NCBI GenBank assembly: GCA_946491665.1
Contig: CAMLYL010000010.1
Span: 1-59,413, forward strand
DNA length: 59,413 bases
From: an uncultured Lachnospiraceae bacterium
GTDB taxonomy: Bacteria; Bacillota; Clostridia; Lachnospirales; Lachnospiraceae
Reading direction: 5' to 3'
A model generated the notes under the pieces. It did not search any database, was not told where the DNA came from, and was given only the letters and a program-made list of their open reading frames with translations. Of the stretch, positions 1 to 8,190 are shown in pieces (position 1 is the first letter of the stretch; every line of letters starts with the position of its first letter). The position numbers were made by a program, and so were the translations under genes.

Positions 1-353
1 AAGTTTTTCCGCCCTACCGCATAGGGGCGGGCGATATTTTCTGCGATATTGTTCAATATGGAGCACCGCCCATCCAACAGGTAGTTCTCCATATATGGCT
101 TCTGGTTTTCGCATAGGTCACCGCTTTGGCCAGACGGCTTCCACCAGCTGGGTTCACCATTTCAAGTCACGACCAGTAAGCCTCCCATATGATTTCATTA
201 AGATATGCGATCGTCTGGTTCAGCTGTGCGGTCTGCTCCTCATTGCTTTTGGCCATCTGCCCGATCGTAAGACACTGGCTGCCCAGTAAGCCCACTAGTT
301 CTGCACTAAGAACTCAGTTCTAACCAATGTTCATCATTTGAAGTTGAACTCAT
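1..353 (-). pseudogene. IS66-family transposase remnant, internally deleted
   Basis: The reverse strand carries pieces of an IS66-type transposase. A start at 353 follows AGGAG; it leads into MSSTSNDEHWLEL and a stop. In another frame comes an N-terminal-like segment with NEEQTAQLNQTIAYLNEI (about 200-290), then a stop. The C-terminal part reads KAVTYAK and, after a one-base slip in an A run, YMENYLLDGRCS, NNIAEN and ARPYAVGRKN. The last is the NAIRPFVVGRKN-type motif typical of IS66 TnpC. The middle of the protein is missing and the reading frame changes more than once, so the element is dead. It runs off the left edge. The family call rests on motifs remembered from IS66, not on a search. 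Confidence 0.72.
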
Positions 354-915
354 TTGATTCGTCTCCTACAATGTGAGACTTTGGAATAATCAAGTACAAC
401 AAAAGCGATAGAAGAAGCGAGCTGTAGACATAGCTTTTGTAGTTTCGAGAACCAGACATGAAGTGAATTACTCCAAGTATTTGCAGTATCTCACAAAAGT
501 TAAAAATCTCCTACCCGGTCGGTTATAAAGTGCTTACGTTTTAATTGATAACCGCTCTGATTCAGAGTATAATCGTTCTGTAAAATATTATTTCTGTGCA
601 TATTTATATTTTACACCTTTTGCAGGACTTTGTTTAGCCCGGCATTTGATTTATCTGCTGAAAAAAGGACCGCCGCACTAATTGTGCGACAGCCCCATCA
701 ACAACAGTTATTCCCAAGGACAATTTTGAGTACTTTTGTCTTTCACATTTCTCTGAAAAAAATAACTTCTTGTGGATAACTCTTTTATTATGGCTTAATA
801 AATTTCGTCACTTTTTATTTCATTCAGCCGGGAGACTGAACTGTTACGGTCAGACCCCCATAAAAAGAAATCTAACCAATTGCTGACATTAGTCTTTGCG
901 AGAAAAACAATTTTC
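354..915. other. Intergenic: putative IS66 end, inverted repeats, operon terminator
   Basis: No credible gene is seen here. On the minus strand GTAAGC at 532-537 could be the left terminal inverted repeat of the IS66 element, since IS66 ends begin GTAA. A 10-bp inverted repeat (TGTAAAATAT at 579-588, ATATTTTACA at 606-615) and a CTCTGATTCAGAG palindrome (555-567) lie just beyond it. The T7SS operon terminator follows at about 660-697. The rest, 700-915, is AT-rich and featureless to me. Confidence 0.45.
660..697 (-). terminator. Rho-independent terminator of the T7SS operon
   Basis: On the minus strand CTGTCGCAC pairs with GTGCGGCGG around the loop AATTA, with G-U pairs allowed, extended by three more pairs and followed by TTTTTT. 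It lies downstream of the DUF4176 gene, the last gene of the operon. Confidence 0.65.
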
Positions 916-1194
916 TCATTCGCTCTGATTTTCATAAAAATTACTCAATGCTTCTATAAATTCCTCCCGTTCCTCATCTTCATATCCATGAAAATATATT
1001 TCTTCAATATCTGAATGATTAAAAAGAAACTGCGTATTTTCACCCATGTTTCCCTCCGGATACAGCACACTGATATAGTCATATTCTACACCAGTGTCAT
1101 TATTAGTCTGCTTAATCCCATAAATCATAACTCTCTTTTTTCCGTTTTTTAACAACACAACGCTGCCAATCGGCAATAACTCTTTCACTGTCAT
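916..1194 (-). CDS. DUF4176 family protein, T7SS-associated
   Basis: A 92-aa soluble protein beginning MTVKELLPIGSVVLLKNG, the characteristic opening of DUF4176 (LPIGSVVLLK, then a basic patch and a short beta-rich core). A good ribosome site (AGGAGG) precedes the ATG. DUF4176 members recur beside T7SS effectors in Firmicutes and some are reported to act as targeting or chaperone partners; that role here is inference. It is the last gene of the operon, 12 bp after the candidate effector, and ends before a terminator. No signal peptide or membrane segment is visible. Confidence 0.75.
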   Translation of the reverse strand: MTVKELLPIGSVVLLKNGKKRVMIYGIKQTNNDTGVEYDYISVLYPEGNMGENTQFLFNHSDIEEIYFHGYEDEEREEFIEALSNFYENQSE

Positions 1195-1206
1195 ATATTT
1201 ATCCTC

Positions 1207-2286
1207 CTATCCGAATAATAACATACCCTTTGACCATAATGACGATACGCCGTTCACCACATTCCCAAGCCAATTCTTAGCCGCTGAAAATCCATCACAG
1301 ACCCCGTTTGCGACTGTCTCTCCAATATCGTCTCCTCCTGTGATCCACTCACAGATGCCATTTGCTGCCCATGTCACACCAGCAACAGCCAGGCCAGTAA
1401 CCACCGCTGGTGCTGCTGTCACCCCTAACGCAGCCGCACCAGCCGCAACTGCTGCTCCGCCCACCACTCCAAGTCCGATATCCACACCTGTTTCAATCAC
1501 AGTTTCCGCTACAGCCCGGCCTGCAGTCATCTGCCCTCCGCTATTTTGATATTCTTCATAATTCTCAAAACCATTTGCAAATGAAGTAAGAATATACCCG
1601 CCCCATTTTGTTGCGACCTTTGCATTTTTTACAGTGATTCCTCCCGTTTCAAAAGTCAGATCATCTGCTGTTTTCGCCCAATAAGACCTCCAGGCGCTGG
1701 AAACACTGGACATATCCATTTTTTCAAAAGAATCCTTCAATCCCAACAGATAGTCTTTCCACTTTGCTTTTCCAACAGCAGAAAGTCCGTTTCCGATCAT
1801 TTTCAACATATATTTCCCGGAATTGATCCAGTTTTTAGCGCTTCCATCTCCTGTAACCATATTAAAGATCGCAGCGAGACCCGAACCAATAATACCTGCC
1901 TCCGAAACAAACTTCCAAAAATCACTCCATGAAAGTATGCCTCCTTTTGTGTCAGAAGTCTCCCCAGACGTACCTGTCGAAGCCTGTTCAGATGTAATTG
2001 GGATAACAGCTTCTCCCGCCCCGCTGATTTCCTTTTCAGACTGCGCATACCACGAAACAGACTGTGACAATCCGGATGATAATTTTCCTACACTCTCTGC
2101 GCTGCGATTAATTTCAGAAGAAATAAATTGCAAATTTTTCTGTATCGTGCGCGCGGAAGTTGACGAAATTTTCACATTATTTCCGATTTCCTCTGCTTCT
2201 GATCCAATTTTATTTAGTTTTCTTTCAATCGCATCCAGATTTTCTGCCAAGCGTTTCACCTTTTCTGTCTGTATCTCCAGTTCCAT
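1207..2286 (-). CDS. Candidate T7SS effector, WXG-like N-terminus and glycine-rich hydrophobic tail
   Basis: A 359-aa protein. Residues 1-95 form an amphipathic helical region like a WXG100 hairpin but without a W-x-G turn; it ends with WYAQSEKEI, which contains the YxxxE export motif known from T7SS substrates. There is no classical signal peptide. The central part is polar. Residues about 265-310 are rich in Gly and Ala with spaced glycines (GLGVVGGAAVAAGAAALG), resembling glycine-zipper segments of membrane-active T7SS toxins. The start follows AAGGAG that lies in the end of the upstream gene, 4 bp away, so the two are probably translationally coupled. A two-TM protein upstream and DUF4176 downstream support an effector, immunity and partner set. 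The effector role is inference. Confidence 0.6.
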   Translation of the reverse strand: MELEIQTEKVKRLAENLDAIERKLNKIGSEAEEIGNNVKISSTSARTIQKNLQFISSEINRSAESVGKLSSGLSQSVSWYAQSEKEISGAGEAVIPITSEQASTGTSGETSDTKGGILSWSDFWKFVSEAGIIGSGLAAIFNMVTGDGSAKNWINSGKYMLKMIGNGLSAVGKAKWKDYLLGLKDSFEKMDMSSVSSAWRSYWAKTADDLTFETGGITVKNAKVATKWGGYILTSFANGFENYEEYQNSGGQMTAGRAVAETVIETGVDIGLGVVGGAAVAAGAAALGVTAAPAVVTGLAVAGVTWAANGICEWITGGDDIGETVANGVCDGFSAAKNWLGNVVNGVSSLWSKGMLLFG

Positions 2287-2290
2287 AATC

Positions 2291-2881
2291 TCACTCCTTA
2301 TTTAATTGTATTTCTGATACCAAGCCGTAAAAAAAAGCTTTTCCATATTTACATCTAACCAAAAAACACTTTACATCCTGCCTTATTCGTCTTTCACGAA
2401 TAGTAGCGGTATCTGCCAGAAATTCTCTTTGACAGATCTGTCCTGCTTCATTCACAATTCGCACCATTTCTCCATGTGTCACATCATGTTGATCATCTAT
2501 CTCGAAAATCTGACAGTTCATTAATTTAAAATGGCCGGCTGACAACCTTTGCATAAACTTCATTTGAATACTGATTTGTCTGAACAAAAAAAGGGTTAAA
2601 CATATAATTATGACAAAGAGAACAAATTCAGCAATCACATCTGACAAAACCTTCCCAGAAAATAATAAATCCATACTTATCCCAAAATCGATTATTAACA
2701 GGAAAGCCAGTCCAATATATAATATAACACCGTGTCTTTTTTCATCTTTTAATACCGCCTTCCCAACTTTTATCGCAAAATCTGCGCTGTCAGGTATGTA
2801 AAATCCTGTCATATGTTCAAGTTCTACCTGATTCATAACCACTCTGTCATATGTCGCTTTGTGTATTCCCATCGCTGCCAT
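2291..2881 (-). CDS. Two-TM membrane protein, possible immunity protein
   Basis: About 196 aa from the chosen start (MAAMGIHKATYDRVV), which follows AGAGG by six bases; a longer start at 2908 has no clear ribosome site. Two strong hydrophobic segments (VILYIGLAFLLIIDFGISM and VLFVIIICLTLFLF) sit close together in the middle, with soluble regions on both sides. The C-terminal part is beta-rich and ends FFYGLVSEIQLNKE. I do not recognise a named family. Its stop lies 4 bp before the candidate pore-type effector, which makes a membrane immunity or chaperone role a reasonable guess, nothing more. Confidence 0.5.
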   Translation of the reverse strand: MAAMGIHKATYDRVVMNQVELEHMTGFYIPDSADFAIKVGKAVLKDEKRHGVILYIGLAFLLIIDFGISMDLLFSGKVLSDVIAEFVLFVIIICLTLFLFRQISIQMKFMQRLSAGHFKLMNCQIFEIDDQHDVTHGEMVRIVNEAGQICQREFLADTATIRERRIRQDVKCFLVRCKYGKAFFYGLVSEIQLNKE

Positions 2882-2929
2882 ATAAAACCTCTGTTTCCTT
2901 CTCATCATATACTTAAACTGTAATACACC

Positions 2930-3247
2930 CTATTTATATGTCCGACTCTGCGCGATCTCCAACGCCCGCAGTTCCATATCCCGCGTATTTTTAGCTACTG
3001 TACGAATTGTATTCGCTGCACTGCGAAGATTTTTCGATAATTTCAGAATATCGGTCTGCACCTTCTGTCCTTTCTGAATATAAGCATTGGAACTGTTCCC
3101 CTTCCATGCAGAACGAATCTGCGAGAAACAGCTGTTCATGCTGTCATTTGCCACAGCAGACAGAGAACCAGCCAACTTTTCCAGCCGTTCTGCCTGCTCC
3201 ACAGCTCTTGTATAATCCATGGATATCGTATACCTGCTTTTAGCCAT
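2930..3247 (-). CDS. WXG100 family protein (W-K-G)
   Basis: About 105 aa of two predicted helices around the turn SAWKGNSSNAY, the W-x-G signature of ESAT-6-like T7SS substrates. The start chosen, MAKSRYTISMDY, follows GAGGTGG; a longer TTG start at 3271 would overlap the upstream gene and lacks a spaced ribosome site. The C-terminus (MELRALEIAQSRTYK) has no obvious YxxxD/E motif, so it may ride as the partner of another WXG protein. It is the only WXG100 gene placed after the hairpin at 4980-5004, next to the candidate effector, which suggests dedicated pairing (inference). Confidence 0.82.
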   Translation of the reverse strand: MAKSRYTISMDYTRAVEQAERLEKLAGSLSAVANDSMNSCFSQIRSAWKGNSSNAYIQKGQKVQTDILKLSKNLRSAANTIRTVAKNTRDMELRALEIAQSRTYK

Positions 3248-3267
3248 AAAATCTCCACCTCTCCTGT

Positions 3268-4890
3268 TCAATACTTAAAATAAAACCGCTCATTTGAAAG
3301 CCTGATTTCATCATTATCCCGCAAAATAACTCCATTCCGGTCAATCTTTCTTCCATTGACATAGGTGCCATTGCTGGAATCCAGATCATAGATCCAGAAC
3401 TGTCCTCCATGATTTCGGATCACCGCATGCCGTCTACCCACCGTATTATTATTTGTTACCACATAATCCGCAAAATCCGGATGGCGCCCCAGCACAAATT
3501 CAATATTACTTACTGAAATCCTCTGATTATTCCGCAACCGGATTAAATAAGGCTGTCTTTGTGCCTGGCAGACAGCTCCTTTCTCCGGCTCATATATACA
3601 CTCCGTGCTCCGGTATTCAGCACCTTCCCTCTGCAGTCTTTCATAAACAGGATCTGACATCTCCCTGCCTGCTGAATTTCTTTCCTGGCCGCAATTTTTC
3701 TGACCTTGAGAAGTATTTTCATTTCTCTGTTCATAAACACGCTGCGGACCCTGTCCATCCGAAATCTTCGCATTCATCTTCTGTTCCAGATTCTTCGTCA
3801 ATACAATCAGCCGAAGCAAAAGCATTAACAGGAGGATCACTCCCCCGCCAAGCACATAGATTATAATCTGCGTTATTGGCATCTTCTCTTCCAGTCCATC
3901 TCTGGCACTCTGAAGAGACTGTGAAGCTTGATGTAATATTTCAATACTACTGTTATCGTCCTGGGTCAGATCCGCATATTCTTCCACTGCACTCTGAAGC
4001 GCCGCCATTGACTCTCTGGTATATCCACTCTGCTCCGTCAGAGCATAACACTCCTCATAAACTGTCTGGAACTCTGTTCTTGCCTGATCCATCTGCTTAC
4101 TTTCATAGGGAATCCCATAATTATCCAGTACATGAGCAATCTCTCCGACCGGGAGAGCATAATACTTCTGACCTGTCTCGTCTGCTCTTCCGTAATTGTT
4201 CAGTCCAATCAGATAGCCCTCATCATCCACTAGCGGACCTCCAAGATTACCCGAAGATACTGTCGCAGAATGCTGCAACCATTCTGTTCCATCCCTCAAT
4301 GCTGCCTTATCCTGGATCTTCCCCTCCTGGACGACAACTTCCGCACTATCATACTGCGCATAAGGATCTGTGGTTGCCCCGTCCGCAAATCCCAGTGCAC
4401 AGACATCGCTTTCAGATGATAATTCTGCGATATCTGCCAGATGCAGCGCCGACTTTTCATTCATCACCTCGTCTGCACTGAGAATACAAAAATCCTTTGT
4501 TTCACTTTCGGCTTCCACGGAAACTTCGGAAGTTACATCTCCTTTAACGACCACCCGAATGGATTCCGAAACCCCGTAAGAGTCTGTACTGATCCCATTC
4601 TGTTCGCAAAACTGCTGTTTCTCCGCATCTGTAATGCGAACTGCATGGTAAGCTGTCACGATATATGTATTATTATCAGAATTACTGACCAGACAACCAC
4701 TGGCACTTTTCATCCTGTAAAATTCACCGTTTTGATCCGTAATTCCTGTAAAGAGCTCTACAACTCCTGTTTTCGCTATTTCTACAGAATATGTCTCAGT
4801 CCCTGCCGCTGCTGCGGGTATGCAAAGAAACACCGCTATTGCAACTCCAACTATAATTCCCGATAAACGTTTCTGTACCTTTTTCTTCAT
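3268..4890 (-). CDS. Trypsin-like (HtrA-type) pseudoprotease with TM and C-terminal FHA domain
   Basis: About 540 aa from MKKKVQKRLSG, which gives a proper N-terminal hydrophobic signal; the longer TTG start at 4947 is less likely. Residues about 30-265 are a chymotrypsin-fold domain with His (TAYHAV, ~82) and Asp (KDFCIL, ~133). The nucleophile motif reads SSGNLGGPLV instead of GNSGGP, so the catalytic Ser is Leu and activity is doubtful. A helical region follows, then a TM at about 342-364. The C-terminal FHA domain shows VLGRHPDF, RRHAVI and SSNGTYVNG. The layout puts the protease domain outside and the phosphothreonine reader inside, next to T7SS genes. It may act as a scaffold linking kinase signalling to the secretion machine (inference). 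Confidence 0.8.
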   Translation of the reverse strand: MKKKVQKRLSGIIVGVAIAVFLCIPAAAAGTETYSVEIAKTGVVELFTGITDQNGEFYRMKSASGCLVSNSDNNTYIVTAYHAVRITDAEKQQFCEQNGISTDSYGVSESIRVVVKGDVTSEVSVEAESETKDFCILSADEVMNEKSALHLADIAELSSESDVCALGFADGATTDPYAQYDSAEVVVQEGKIQDKAALRDGTEWLQHSATVSSGNLGGPLVDDEGYLIGLNNYGRADETGQKYYALPVGEIAHVLDNYGIPYESKQMDQARTEFQTVYEECYALTEQSGYTRESMAALQSAVEEYADLTQDDNSSIEILHQASQSLQSARDGLEEKMPITQIIIYVLGGGVILLLMLLLRLIVLTKNLEQKMNAKISDGQGPQRVYEQRNENTSQGQKNCGQERNSAGREMSDPVYERLQREGAEYRSTECIYEPEKGAVCQAQRQPYLIRLRNNQRISVSNIEFVLGRHPDFADYVVTNNNTVGRRHAVIRNHGGQFWIYDLDSSNGTYVNGRKIDRNGVILRDNDEIRLSNERFYFKY

Positions 4891-4979
4891 TTTGTCTGCC
4901 CTGATTACTGCCGGAAACTTTCCGTCTAAAGCGAAATATATTCCCAATCACCCTTCATGAATATTTTCCGAAAGAAATC

Positions 4980-5004
4980 CTGGGCATCTTTTTAAGATGC
5001 CCAG
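4980..5004 (-). terminator. Intra-operon hairpin, possible attenuator
   Basis: A perfect 11-bp stem (CTGGGCATCTT and AAGATGCCCAG) with a 3-base loop. The minus-strand sequence after it is GATTTCTTTC, a broken T run. It sits between the WXG100 genes and the protease/FHA gene, so it could give high WXG100 and low downstream expression or protect the upstream mRNA. Confidence 0.6.
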
Positions 5005-5019
5005 ACTGCTCTGTTTTTG

Positions 5020-5337
5020 TTACACAATTACATCGGAAGAAAGTGAATTTGCCGCGTCAATATTTTGACTTTCAGCCGACTCATAGCCGGAAGCCATTTG
5101 CTGCAGGTCATTTACATGCTCCTCAACCATTTTAATTATCCGGTTGATATCATCCTGCAATCCGTTGAATTTATTCACATATACAGTTGCCGCATCGCCA
5201 CTCCAGATAGCTCCGGATAAACTTGTAACAGTCTGCGTCATCTGATTGGTCAGATTTTTAATCTCCGCTCCAGTTCCATTAAATGCGCTGGCAGTTTTTG
5301 TCAATTCACTTGTTGATACATTAATAATACCTTCCAT
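5020..5337 (-). CDS. WXG100 family protein (W-S-G)
   Basis: 105 aa, all helical. The turn is SGAIWSGDAATVY and the C-terminal tail carries ASGYESAESQNID, an intact YxxxE export motif. It begins MEGIINVSTSELTKTAS after GAGGAAA. It directly precedes the hairpin at 4980-5004. With a full WXG and YxxxE it is a good candidate for a secreted subunit. Confidence 0.88.
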   Translation of the reverse strand: MEGIINVSTSELTKTASAFNGTGAEIKNLTNQMTQTVTSLSGAIWSGDAATVYVNKFNGLQDDINRIIKMVEEHVNDLQQMASGYESAESQNIDAANSLSSDVIV

Positions 5338-5398
5338 TAATATTTTCCTCTCTTTCCTGTCTCTTAAAATACTCTGTGCTGATCAGTATTGCATTTCA

Positions 5399-5701
5399 CT
5401 AATAATTTCTTTGCGTTGCAATATTTGTATTTGCACTCTCCGCACTCTCATATCTGGCCGCCGTCTCATTCAGCACCGTGACATATCTTTCTATTGCATT
5501 GTAAAAATTGTTCATCTGAATAATGTCCCTGGTGAAAGCTGAATGGAAAGCATCATTCGCCTCGCCTTCCCACATACTGTTCAGACTATTCTCCGTTGAA
5601 GAAAGCTCCTCAATCTTCGTTTTCAGAGAACTGTTATAATTTTTCAGTTCCTCCGCTTTCTGTTTCAATGTTCCTGTGTTCACTGTTACTTTGTTTGCCA
5701 T
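5399..5701 (-). CDS. WXG100 family protein (W-E-G)
   Basis: 100 aa with the turn NSMWEGEANDAFHSAF and the tail ARYESAESANTN (YxxxE). The ATG follows AAGGAGG. The tail resembles that of the next gene (YESAES in both), suggesting a recent paralog pair. Acts as a small helical T7SS substrate, usually as a dimer. Confidence 0.9.
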   Translation of the reverse strand: MANKVTVNTGTLKQKAEELKNYNSSLKTKIEELSSTENSLNSMWEGEANDAFHSAFTRDIIQMNNFYNAIERYVTVLNETAARYESAESANTNIATQRNY

Positions 5702-5741
5702 AATGTCAGTTCCTCCTTTAAAATTTATCTAAAATGAATTT

Positions 5742-6050
5742 TTATACTTCATTTATAGCCTGTTTTACAGCTTCCTGATCAGCTTCCCATGTCTTTTTGG
5801 CCTGCATCTCTGCTGCCGCCGAGATCATCCTAATCCTGCCGGAAATTTCATGCAGTCTCTCATTAATATGTTGTATACTTACCCGGTACCCATCCGCACT
5901 TTCCCCCTCCCATGCTGTATGCAGATTCCTCATACATTCTTCTAATCTTGTTTCATCTCTCCGAATCTGCACGGCAATATCTTCCAGTTCTCTCACCTGT
6001 GTTTTTGATTTTTGCAGATCGAGATGAATCTGCATCATTGTTTTTTTCAT
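5742..6050 (-). CDS. WXG100 family protein (W-E-G), no YxxxE tail
   Basis: About 102 aa from MKKTMMQIHL, chosen because AGGAG is correctly spaced from this ATG; the upstream TTG at 6071 overlaps the ribosome site. The turn is HTAWEGESADGY. The tail reads KKTWEADQEAVKQ and has Trp where the Tyr of YxxxE is expected, so it probably depends on a partner for export. Overlap with the upstream gene would vanish with this start. Confidence 0.82.
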   Translation of the reverse strand: MKKTMMQIHLDLQKSKTQVRELEDIAVQIRRDETRLEECMRNLHTAWEGESADGYRVSIQHINERLHEISGRIRMISAAAEMQAKKTWEADQEAVKQAINEV

Positions 6051-6063
6051 TTTCATCTCCTGT

Positions 6064-6381
6064 CTATACAATCACATCTTCCGGAAGTACGCTTTTCATC
6101 GTTTCCGTCAGTTCCTCTTCGGTCTCTATATAGATATTTGCCATCTTTAACAAATCATCCGGATGTTCCCAGATACGCTTCAGCATCGTCTCCATATCCG
6201 GGTCTAAATCTCTTATATACTGCTGATGGATACAGCTGGCCTCTCCCTCCCAGTAAGAATCACTCTTCTGAATCAGACTGGTAAGCCTCTGCCACTGCTT
6301 CCGCAAATCACTAACCTGCGTTTTTATCTCGGATGCCGCTGTTTTCAAAACATCTGCATCTACCTTCAACTGAATTGCCAT
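6064..6381 (-). CDS. WXG100 family protein (W-E-G)
   Basis: About 105 aa from MAIQLKVDADVLK, preceded by AAGGAG at nine bases. The turn is SYWEGEASCIHQQY; the tail IYIETEEELTE contains a YxxxE. A Cys just after the turn is unusual for the family. It follows the W-D-G paralog by 46 bp. Confidence 0.83.
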   Translation of the reverse strand: MAIQLKVDADVLKTAASEIKTQVSDLRKQWQRLTSLIQKSDSYWEGEASCIHQQYIRDLDPDMETMLKRIWEHPDDLLKMANIYIETEEELTETMKSVLPEDVIV

Positions 6382-6427
6382 CCCGCTTATCTCCTTCCAC
6401 AAATCTGCCCTTAAACACCTGCCAGCT

Positions 6428-6730
6428 CTACACTCTGATATTGTGAATCATCTCTGCCACTTTCTGTTCACAGCTGTTATACTTACTCTTTGCTGTCTGT
6501 TCAAACTGATATACTTTTTTCAGATTCTGGATCATCGAACTCAGCATTTTCATATCACTCGCAAACGCTGCCTTGAATGCTTCACTTCCATCTCCATCCC
6601 ACATCTGATCCATTCTGGTGACACTTTCCTGCATTTTCTCCATTTCTGACTTCATCTGTGCGATACAGTTATTCACCTGTTCTGCATCACTTTGTAAGCG
6701 ATTTGTATTTATTTTAATTTTTGTCGCCAT
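6428..6730 (-). CDS. WXG100 family protein (W-D-G)
   Basis: 100 aa, start MATKIKINTNRLQ after GGAG. The turn is DQMWDGDGSEAFKAAF and the tail SKYNSCEQKVAE has YxxxE. Its start lies inside the end of the upstream 138-aa gene (17-bp overlap), so the two are probably co-translated and might form a heterodimer. Confidence 0.88.
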   Translation of the reverse strand: MATKIKINTNRLQSDAEQVNNCIAQMKSEMEKMQESVTRMDQMWDGDGSEAFKAAFASDMKMLSSMIQNLKKVYQFEQTAKSKYNSCEQKVAEMIHNIRV

Positions 6731-7130
6731 CTGTCTGTACTCCCTTCAATCTTTTAAACAACACACTACAGTCCTCAGGCAATAGTATTTTCGGGCAGGG
6801 ACAACCTGGAATAGTAATAAAACGTATTGCAACAGCAACCCTTTCCTGTCCTTCCATGGCATCAGCAATCTCCTGCTCCGTTCTCCTATAGTAGAGGATA
6901 CTTTTATTCAGTACCAGAACCATTCTTAAAAGCATTTCTGTCTCATGCTCTAACTGCTCCGCTGTCTTCATCAGTCTGAGCCCCAGTTCCTGACTTGCCG
7001 TATCTCCGGAGTTCCTCATCTGCATACTGATCGATCTTAATCTGTCTGCTTGTCTTAAAATCCGTATCCTCGATGCATTGATTTCATATTCAATTGTTGA
7101 TAGTCTTTCTGCATCCATTTTGAACTGCAT
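6714..7130 (-). CDS. Helical T7SS-associated protein, WXG-like without WXG
   Basis: 138 aa. The first 95 residues look like a helical hairpin. There is no W-x-G turn, but SILYYRRTEQEIAD supplies a YxxxE motif where T7SS substrates have it. A short Cys/Pro-rich tail (IPGCPCPKILLPEDC) follows and ends in a basic stretch. I do not recognise a named family. Overlap with the following WXG100 gene suggests a partner role. It sits between the YukD-like gene and the WXG100 series. Confidence 0.6.
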   Translation of the reverse strand: MQFKMDAERLSTIEYEINASRIRILRQADRLRSISMQMRNSGDTASQELGLRLMKTAEQLEHETEMLLRMVLVLNKSILYYRRTEQEIADAMEGQERVAVAIRFITIPGCPCPKILLPEDCSVLFKRLKGVQTDGDKN

Positions 7131-7225
7131 TTATCTCTCACTCTCTTTCATATCCGGAAGTATAACAGATTCTTTCCTTCAAATGTTGAAATCTCCCCGA
7201 AATGCACGTTTTAATCCCCGAAATA

Positions 7226-7474
7226 CTATACCAGGATCAATCTGCTTCCATCCCGGATTCTATTCTCCTGAAGCGTAAGGTTCCGATCCAGAGCTCTTTC
7301 ATCCCCCGTGGAATATAACATAAAACAACCAGAGCCATTACCCGGACCGCTCTTCGTCTTTTTTATAATCATCTCCGCGACTTCCACTATGATTTTCTCT
7401 ACCACCACCGATTCATCCAACCAAAAGTCACATGTCATATCTATCGCCGGCATATAGACATCCACAAGAATCAT
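7226..7474 (-). CDS. YukD/EsaB-like ubiquitin-fold protein
   Basis: 82 aa. It begins MILVDVYMPAIDMTCDFWLD, with alternating beta strands, and ends QENRIRDGSRLILV, matching the pattern of YukD/EsaB proteins (beta-grasp fold, final strand after an IxDGSxLxL motif). A strong GGAGG precedes the ATG. YukD/EsaB are small cytosolic T7SS components; position near EssC and the WXG100 genes supports this. Confidence 0.82.
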   Translation of the reverse strand: MILVDVYMPAIDMTCDFWLDESVVVEKIIVEVAEMIIKKTKSGPGNGSGCFMLYSTGDERALDRNLTLQENRIRDGSRLILV

Positions 7475-7497
7475 ATCCTTCTGCCTCCATAAAAAGA

Positions 7498-8190
7498 TTA
7501 TATGTCAATCAGTTTCTTTAAAAGCTTCTCGCTGTTCTTCCGTATACATGGAAACCGTTCAAAAATGCCATTTTCATAAAAATACAGATAGCTGCATTCT
7601 CCTCTGTCACAACAAATCAATTTCTTTTTCATCTTTCCTGTCGTCATCTGCATAAGTTCAAACACAGAGTCCACATTGGCTGAATTAAAATTTTCTATGG
7701 AACAATACTGCAAATCAGAAATTTCCTGGACAATCTCCGGCTCATCCTTCTCTCCCAGCACAGTCTCCGGAAAATATCCGTCCTCCCATAAATATTCTGT
7801 CCACGATGTCATATCCATACAACTGATGCAAAGTGTATTTTTTTGTCTGGGCTCTCCATATACAGAAACCACTGCATCCTGTACAATATAGTGACAGATA
7901 ACATCCTCCGTGCCTTCGGCCCTTTTCGACAGGATACATTGTTCCGCCAGATTCAAAACTGCAAACATCAGATCAAACGGCTCCTTCAGAAATATCTGTT
8001 CCGTATCACTGAATCCGATAATCTGCTTTTCACATAGCCCTGCCAGTGTCCTGTGAGATTCCTCTTCTGAGCTGACATTAAATTTCTCCGTTAATTGTAT
8101 TCCAAACCAGCGCGTCATACCCATTGCAGACAAAATCAGAAAGAATTCCTTTTCGGACAGATAATATTTCATATTATGAATACCTTTCAT
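7498..8190 (-). CDS. T7SS-associated protein of unknown function (EspG/DUF5081-like?)
   Basis: 230 aa, soluble, no signal peptide. It begins MKGIHNMKYYLSEKEFFLILSAMG after AAGGAG. The N-terminal helix followed by a mixed alpha/beta body with an ICCDRG motif recalls chaperone-like EspG or DUF5081 proteins found in Firmicute T7SS loci. I am not sure of this. The gene overlaps the end of the upstream LytTR regulator by 17 bp, and the YukD-like gene follows at 23 bp, so it belongs to the operon. Confidence 0.5.
   Translation of the reverse strand: MKGIHNMKYYLSEKEFFLILSAMGMTRWFGIQLTEKFNVSSEEESHRTLAGLCEKQIIGFSDTEQIFLKEPFDLMFAVLNLAEQCILSKRAEGTEDVICHYIVQDAVVSVYGEPRQKNTLCISCMDMTSWTEYLWEDGYFPETVLGEKDEPEIVQEISDLQYCSIENFNSANVDSVFELMQMTTGKMKKKLICCDRGECSYLYFYENGIFERFPCIRKNSEKLLKKLIDI

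Noticed and set aside
95-289. 64-codon plus-strand ORF at the left end
   Set aside because: The opposite strand carries recognisable IS66 transposase motifs; the plus frame is a shadow.
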